A stretch of 64,000 nucleotides of DNA from DATMER01 sp963741305 (GTDB lineage: Bacteria > Acidobacteriota > Thermoanaerobaculia > Multivoradales > UBA5704). Location of the stretch: assembly GCA_963741305.1 (NCBI GenBank), contig CAVUHL010000003.1:6944001-7008000 (forward strand). Reading direction: 5' to 3'. This document shows positions 59,491-64,000 of the stretch, piece by piece. A program made the translations under genes and the position numbers. The notes under the pieces are model-generated. The model was given only the letters and a program-made list of their open reading frames with translations, was not told where the DNA came from and did no database searches. The first letter of the stretch is position 1, and each line of letters begins with the position of its first letter.

Positions 59491-61213
59491 GAGCAGAGCG
59501 AGCTACACGAATAGCTTCGTCCCCTGAGATAGCTTTTGCCTTGCCTTCGATGTACTCCTGATCCCGACGCTCCGCCTCCTCAACCCAGAGCTGCTGGATC
59601 TCTGGATCTGTCTCTTCTTCCTGCGCCTCCTGGGGGGGATCCTTTTCTCCGTACTCCTTCACGAACGGCTTCTCCCGTCCCAGCCGCTCCTCTGCCGCAT
59701 GGATGAGATCCCTGAGGCCCTTGCGCGTCTTGGCGCTGACCGCGATGCCTCCGAAGCGTTTGGCGAAGGCTTCGACTTCGTGCTCGGCCAGGAGGTCCGC
59801 CTTGTTGAGCACCAGCATGCGCGGGGTCTCGTTGAGGTGGAGCTCCTCCAGGATCGTTTCGACCGCCTTGAGCTTCTGCTCGACGTGCGGATCGGCGACG
59901 TCCACGACGTGGAGGAGCAGGTCGGCATCCGATAATTCTTCCAGAGTTGCCCGGAAGGCGGCGACCAGATCCTTAGGCAGGTCGGCGATGAAGCCCACCG
60001 TGTCGGTGATGACAACCTCTCCCTCGCGCGGAAAACGCAGGCGGCGGCTCGTGGGGTCGAGGGTCATGAACAGCTTGTCCGCGGCCTCGATCTCGCTGCC
60101 GGTGAGGGCATTGAGCAGCGTGCTCTTGCCTGCGTTCGTGTAGCCGATGATCGAGAGGACGGGCACGCCCTCCTCCCGGCGGCGGCGCCGCCGCAGGTCG
60201 CGCTGCTTCGACAGGCCTTCGACCTGCTTCTCCAGCGCCCGGATGCGGTCGCGGATCCGCCGGCGGCCCACTTCCATCACGGTTTCACCAGGACCCCGGC
60301 CGCCGATGCCGCCGGACAGGCGCGAGAGGCCCGCGTCCCTCTCCGTCAGGCGGGGGACCGAGTACTTGAGCTGTGCGAGCTCGACCTGCAGCTTGCCGTC
60401 CCGGCTGCGGGCGCGCTGGGCGAACACGTCCAGGATGAGCTGCGTGCGGTCGATGGCCTTGAGGCCGGTCGCGTCCTCGAACGCCCGCGCCTGGCCGGGC
60501 TTCAAATCGATGTCGAAGATGGCCACGGTCGCCCGGCGGCGCATGGCTTCGAGCACGATCTCCTGGAGCTTGCCCGAGCCAACGACCGTCCGCGGATGGA
60601 CCTTGGAGCGCTTCTGGCGCATCGTGCCCGCAACGGCCACGTCCGCCGAGCGGACCAGCTCCAGCATCTCCTCGAAGTGGTCGTCATCCGGCATGATGCC
60701 GATGACCAGGGCGCGCTCCTTCTCGGTCCCGCCTGCGTCGCTGGAAACGCGCGAGACCTCCTGTTCGAGGGCGCGCATGGTGGCCTGGAAGTCCATCTCG
60801 GTCGTGAGCTGGTAGACGTCCCGCATCTTTATGCGCTCGAAAGGCTCGGAGTCAGCCTGGCCGTCACCGTCGTCGACCGAAGCTTCCGGCGCGAGGTGGG
60901 CGACCTCGATGCGGCCGGGCAGGCCATCGCCCAGGACCTCGATCATGGCGACGAGGTCGAGGCGGAGCAGCGCGAGGTCGTTCAGGTCGTCCTTGGTGAG
61001 CGGCTCGCCCTTGAGGTGCGTGTGGACGAGGCGAAGGCCGCGGAAGCGGCTGATGCCGCCGCGCAGACGGCCGATGTCCGGCAGCTCCAGGGTGCTGGCG
61101 TCGCCCAGGATGACGTTGCGGACCGTTCCGTCGCGGTCGAGCATCACGCCGACCTGGCGGCCGAGCTGACGCGAAACTTCGGTCAGATGGCGGGCCAGCT
61201 CGGGTGAGACCAC
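59468..61213 (-). CDS. hflX: GTPase HflX with antitoxin-like C-terminal tail
   Basis: This protein has 581 residues from GTG 61213. It has an HflX N-terminal domain with TVVGSGKLQEIVLEAMRRR and RLSGGIGGRGPGETVMEVGR. The G domain has IIGYTNAGKSTLLNAL, DTVGFIADLPKDLV and VLNKADL. The conserved N-terminus continues in frame upstream of the GTG (GIKTSEVSALERTYRRRVDP) to an ATT at 61309 preceded by AAGGAG, so the real start may be that rare codon. After the G domain there is an extra tail (EIQQLWVEEAERRDQEYIEG, KAKAISGDEAIRVARSAL) resembling addiction-module antitoxins. HflX rescues stalled ribosomes under heat stress. Confidence 0.92.
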   Translation of the reverse strand: MVSPELARHLTEVSRQLGRQVGVMLDRDGTVRNVILGDASTLELPDIGRLRGGISRFRGLRLVHTHLKGEPLTKDDLNDLALLRLDLVAMIEVLGDGLPGRIEVAHLAPEASVDDGDGQADSEPFERIKMRDVYQLTTEMDFQATMRALEQEVSRVSSDAGGTEKERALVIGIMPDDDHFEEMLELVRSADVAVAGTMRQKRSKVHPRTVVGSGKLQEIVLEAMRRRATVAIFDIDLKPGQARAFEDATGLKAIDRTQLILDVFAQRARSRDGKLQVELAQLKYSVPRLTERDAGLSRLSGGIGGRGPGETVMEVGRRRIRDRIRALEKQVEGLSKQRDLRRRRRREEGVPVLSIIGYTNAGKSTLLNALTGSEIEAADKLFMTLDPTSRRLRFPREGEVVITDTVGFIADLPKDLVAAFRATLEELSDADLLLHVVDVADPHVEQKLKAVETILEELHLNETPRMLVLNKADLLAEHEVEAFAKRFGGIAVSAKTRKGLRDLIHAAEERLGREKPFVKEYGEKDPPQEAQEEETDPEIQQLWVEEAERRDQEYIEGKAKAISGDEAIRVARSALGQGPQR

Positions 61214-61344
61214 CTGCCGCGGATCGACGCGGCGGCGGTAGGTGCGCTCCAGTGCGCTGACCTCGGATGTCTTGATGCCCCGGGTATCCCCGGTGATCTG
61301 ATTGGAAATGACAGTCTCCTTCTATATCCCCGGCTAGTCCTGAT

Positions 61345-62013
61345 TCAATTGACCATCGGAGGGGAGTAATACTCGTCAGCCGAAAGCGGCTCGATTCCCA
61401 TACCCATCAACGTTAAAAGGAGCTCTTCTCTTTCCATCGGGCCGGGAGCCTCGAGAAGTGCCTGCTTTTCGGCCGGACGGAAGGGCAGGGCGGCGGCGAG
61501 CCCGTTGAGCAGGGAGACGCCCGGCAGCGCGCCGAGGAGGTCGAAGTCGAACTCCAATCCCTGCACCTCGGAGAAGCCGCGGAGCGCGCGGAGCATCCGC
61601 GACGGGTCGAGCAGGATGGCGGGCTCGGCCGCGTCGGCCGTGAACGTCGAGTAGTCGGCCTCCACCTGCCGGTAGCCGCGCCGCTGCGGCAGCTCGCGCG
61701 TGACGCGGAAGCGGCCGATCCCGCGGAGGACGATCAGGTAGCGTCCGTCGGATTGCGGCTCGCAGCGCTCGATCCGGCCGGCGCAGCCGATGGGATAGAG
61801 GTCCGGATTGTCCGGCTCCTGCGCGGCGTCGACCCAGTTGTCCGGGCGCGGGACGACGGGCTGGATCATGCCGACGTGGCGCTCCCCGGCCATGGCGTCC
61901 GCCACCAGGTTCCGGTAGCGCGGCTCGAAGACGTTGAGCGGCAACAGGTTGCCGGGAAGCAGCAGCGAGCCGGTCAGGGGAAAGATGGGCAGGATCAAAG
62001 GAGCTTCCGTCAT
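61345..62013 (-). CDS. Lon protease substrate-binding-domain protein
   Basis: This 222-residue stand-alone LON N-terminal (LAN) domain reads LILPIFPLTGSLLLPGNLLP, LNVFEPRYRNLVADAMAGER, HVGMIQPV and YLIVLRGIGRFRVTRELPQR. There is no ATPase or protease domain. Such proteins are widespread and of unknown role, perhaps substrate adaptors. The ATG directly abuts the lepA stop codon with no gap, so it is translated as part of the lepA operon. Confidence 0.93.
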   Translation of the reverse strand: MTEAPLILPIFPLTGSLLLPGNLLPLNVFEPRYRNLVADAMAGERHVGMIQPVVPRPDNWVDAAQEPDNPDLYPIGCAGRIERCEPQSDGRYLIVLRGIGRFRVTRELPQRRGYRQVEADYSTFTADAAEPAILLDPSRMLRALRGFSEVQGLEFDFDLLGALPGVSLLNGLAAALPFRPAEKQALLEAPGPMEREELLLTLMGMGIEPLSADEYYSPPMVN

Positions 62014-63813
62014 TCAGGACCCCGTATCCGATTTGAGCACGGCGAGGAAGGCCTCCTGCGGGATCTCGACCGCGCCGACCATCTTCATCCGCTTCTTGCC
62101 TTCCTTCTGCTTTTCGAGCAGCTTGCGCTTGCGGCTGATGTCGCCGCCGTAGCACTTGGCCGTGACATCCTTGCGGAAGGCGGTGATCGTCGAGCGGGCG
62201 ATGATGTTGCCGCCGATCGCCCCCTGGATCGCGATCTTGAACTGCTGGCGGGGGATCGTCTCGGCGAGCCGCTCGCAGTAGTGCAGTGCCCGCGCGCGCG
62301 CCTTTTCGCGGTGGACGAGCTGCGACAGGGCGTCCACCGGCTCGCCGTTGACCAGGATGTCCACCTTGACAAGGTCGCCCTCGCGGTAGTCGGTCAGCTC
62401 GTAGTCGAAGGAGCCGTATCCCTGGGTCATGCTCTTCAGCCTGTCGTAGAAGTCGAAGAGGATCTCGGCGAGCGGCAGCTCCACGGACACCTGCAGGCGC
62501 TCCTGCGACAGGTACTCGTACGTGAGGCCGGAGCCCCGGCGGTCGCGGCAGAGCTCCATGACCGGGCCCAGGTAGCGTTCCGGGATCAGGATCGTCGCCT
62601 TGATGTACGGCTCGCGCACGAAGGAGATCGCCGACGGGTCCGGGTAGTGCGCCGGGTTGTCCACCCAGAGCGTCTCGCCTTTTTCCAGCGTCACCTCGTA
62701 GCGGACCGAGGGGGCGGAGAGCAGCAGGGAGAGGTTGTACTCCCGCTCCAATCGCTCCTGCACGACGTCCAAGTGGAGCAGCCCGAGGAAGCCGCAGCGG
62801 AAGCCGAAGCCCAGGGCCGCGGACGAGTCCTTCTCATAGGTCAGGGCCGCGTCGTTGATGTGGAGCTTCTCCAGGGCGCGGGCCAGGTCTTCATAGTCGT
62901 CCGTGGCGATCGGATAGATCGAGGAGAAGACGACCGGCTTGGCCTCCTTGTAGCCGGGCAGCGGCTCGGCCGCGGGGCGCTGGGCATTGGTGACGGTGTC
63001 GCCGATGGTGATGTCGCGCACCATCTTGATACCGGCGATGATGTAGCCCACGTCTCCGGCGCTGAGCTCGTCGGTCTTGACCCGCCGGAGGCGCAGGTGC
63101 CCCACCTCCTCTACCTTGTACTCCTTCTCCGTGTGCATCAGCCGGAGGGTCTCGCCGGGGCGGACCGTCCCCTCCTTGATGCGGACCAGAAGGACCACGC
63201 CGCGGTAGGCATCGTAATGGGCGTCGAAAATGAGGGCGCGCAGCGGATCGGCCGCATCGCCCTGGGGGGGCGGCAGCTTGGCGACGATCGCCTCCAGCAC
63301 GTCGTCGATGCCGATCCCCTGCTTGGCCGAGCAGAGCACGGCTTCGAAGGGGTCGAGCCCGAGGTCCGAGTCGATCTCCTCGCGCACCCGCTCCACCTCG
63401 GCAGAAGGGAGGTCGATCTTGTTGATGACTGGCACGATCTCCAGGTCGAACTCCAAGGCGAGGTAGAGGTTGGCCACGGTCTGGGCCTCGACGCCCTGGG
63501 AGGCGTCGACGAGCAGGAGCGCCCCTTCGGCGGACATGAGCGAGCGGCGGACCTCGTGGGAGAAGTCCACGTGGCCGGGCGTGTCGATCAGGTTCAGCTG
63601 GTACTGCTCGCCGTCCTTGGCCTTGTAGAGGAGGCTCACCGTGTTGCTCTTGATGGTGATGCCCCGCTCGCGCTCGATGTCCATGGAGTCCAGGATCTGG
63701 TCCCGGAAATCGCGGTCCTCGACCCCGCCACAGCGCTGGATCAGCCGGTCGGCCAGGGTAGACTTCCCGTGGTCGATGTGGGCGATGATGCAGAAATTAC
63801 GGATCTTGTCCAA
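62014..63813 (-). CDS. lepA: Elongation factor 4 (LepA)
   Basis: This 599-residue protein is the standard LepA length. It has G1 IAHIDHGKSTLADRLIQRCG, switch II DTPGHVDFSHEV, G4 INKIDLPSAEVERV, the LepA-specific SLLYKAKDGEQYQLNLIDTP, and the C-terminal domain AKCYGGDISRKRKLLEKQKE, GKKRMKMVG. It back-translocates or remodels ribosomes and assists initiation and ribosome assembly. It is followed without a gap by the Lon-substrate-binding-domain gene. Confidence 0.97.
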   Translation of the reverse strand: MDKIRNFCIIAHIDHGKSTLADRLIQRCGGVEDRDFRDQILDSMDIERERGITIKSNTVSLLYKAKDGEQYQLNLIDTPGHVDFSHEVRRSLMSAEGALLLVDASQGVEAQTVANLYLALEFDLEIVPVINKIDLPSAEVERVREEIDSDLGLDPFEAVLCSAKQGIGIDDVLEAIVAKLPPPQGDAADPLRALIFDAHYDAYRGVVLLVRIKEGTVRPGETLRLMHTEKEYKVEEVGHLRLRRVKTDELSAGDVGYIIAGIKMVRDITIGDTVTNAQRPAAEPLPGYKEAKPVVFSSIYPIATDDYEDLARALEKLHINDAALTYEKDSSAALGFGFRCGFLGLLHLDVVQERLEREYNLSLLLSAPSVRYEVTLEKGETLWVDNPAHYPDPSAISFVREPYIKATILIPERYLGPVMELCRDRRGSGLTYEYLSQERLQVSVELPLAEILFDFYDRLKSMTQGYGSFDYELTDYREGDLVKVDILVNGEPVDALSQLVHREKARARALHYCERLAETIPRQQFKIAIQGAIGGNIIARSTITAFRKDVTAKCYGGDISRKRKLLEKQKEGKKRMKMVGAVEIPQEAFLAVLKSDTGS

Positions 63814-63894
63814 ACGGGTTCTTCCTCTCCAGGGCCTCGAATGGGGTTCTTGGACCGCTGATCTTATAACGCCGGACCGGGGAGGCGATGTTCC

Positions 63895-64000
63895 ATGAAG
63901 CCCAAAGGGGGAGGGAGGCTCGTCTGGTCTTCGGACCGTCCGGTGGAGCGGAAGGCCGATGCTCCCGCCCGGGAGCCCTGGCGCAGCCTTCCGCCGGCAG
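63895..64000 (+). CDS. SUI1/YciH-like translation factor, 3' end outside window
   Basis: This is a partial frame from ATG 63895 with GGGGAGG about 11 bases upstream, open to the window edge. The visible 35 residues are rich in Gly, Pro, Arg and Lys and contain GGGRLVWSSDRPVERK. The RLVxSx(D/T) opening is how bacterial YciH/SUI1-type (eIF1-like) proteins begin. The diagnostic core domain is not in the window, so this call is tentative. It is divergent from lepA. Confidence 0.5.
   Translation, partial: MKPKGGGRLVWSSDRPVERKADAPAREPWRSLPPA

Noticed and set aside
61753..63861. Long + strand open frame opposite lepA
   Set aside because: LepA is unmistakable on the minus strand; the opposite frame is open only because of high G+C codon bias and has an Arg/His/Asp-rich composition unlike real proteins.

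Overview
This window is G+C-rich bacterial chromosome, almost certainly from an Acidobacteriota-like organism. My best guess is the Thermoanaerobaculia lineage. That guess is an inference from the style of the secreted proteins (the C-terminal module with WVFYGALSDVEYTLTV in the protein at 15.8-17.8 kb), the many small toxin-antitoxin pairs and the mix of housekeeping genes. No rRNA or tRNA gene was recognised. Two stretches are visibly A+T-richer than the rest and look acquired: 6.77-8.65 kb (two envelope proteins of unknown function) and 24.0-27.9 kb (a large nuclease-NACHT NTPase).

Layout. 0-0.6 kb: end of a HigB toxin plus its antitoxin. 0.6-4.6 kb: a minus-strand operon of lysine 2,3-aminomutase, an ATP-grasp ligase, and an ATP-grasp fused to a GNAT acetyltransferase, behind a long leader with a good promoter; it is the best candidate here for an undescribed pathway (an acetylated beta-lysine conjugate). 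4.7-9.9 kb: HIT protein, quinone-reductase-like dehydrogenase, a membrane protein with a plant-like zinc finger, the envelope pair, and decayed copies of a dehydrogenase and an amidohydrolase marking a rearrangement flanked by 62-bp direct repeats. 9.9-17.8 kb: MATE exporter, VOC protein, a cNMP/thioredoxin-reductase-like fusion with a UBP zinc finger, DinB and YCII proteins, a cysteine-synthase-like enzyme and a secreted protein.

17.9-28 kb is the accessory zone: a frameshifted P450 with a UbiA-family enzyme, an array of about sixteen 20-21-bp palindromes, a Cys-rich secreted protein, a decayed REP-associated (RAYT) transposase, an intact IS1380-family element inserted exactly at the stop codon of the nuclease-NACHT defence gene, then that gene. 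28-46.5 kb: small metabolic genes, two OPT transporters, patatin, an ATP-dependent DNA ligase, ApaG, TerC, RecQ, a VapBC pair, a DEAD-box helicase and a debranching-enzyme homologue that has lost conserved segments. 46.9-47.2 kb: seven perfectly phased 42-bp palindromic repeats.

47.2-64 kb: VTT membrane protein, a ParE-type toxin-antitoxin pair, manganese catalase, topoisomerase IV (parE-parC, very like the E. coli enzyme), another VapBC pair, a MauE-like membrane protein with a tiny Cys-rich secreted peptide and a beta-propeller, then hemW, hflX (with an antitoxin-like tail), a Lon-substrate-binding-domain protein, lepA and the start of a SUI1-like factor.

The main themes are four toxin-antitoxin pairs, several families of palindromic repeats together with the remains of a possible mobilising enzyme, and at least three small gene sets (beta-lysine cluster, envelope pair, MauE/peptide/propeller) whose function is not established.
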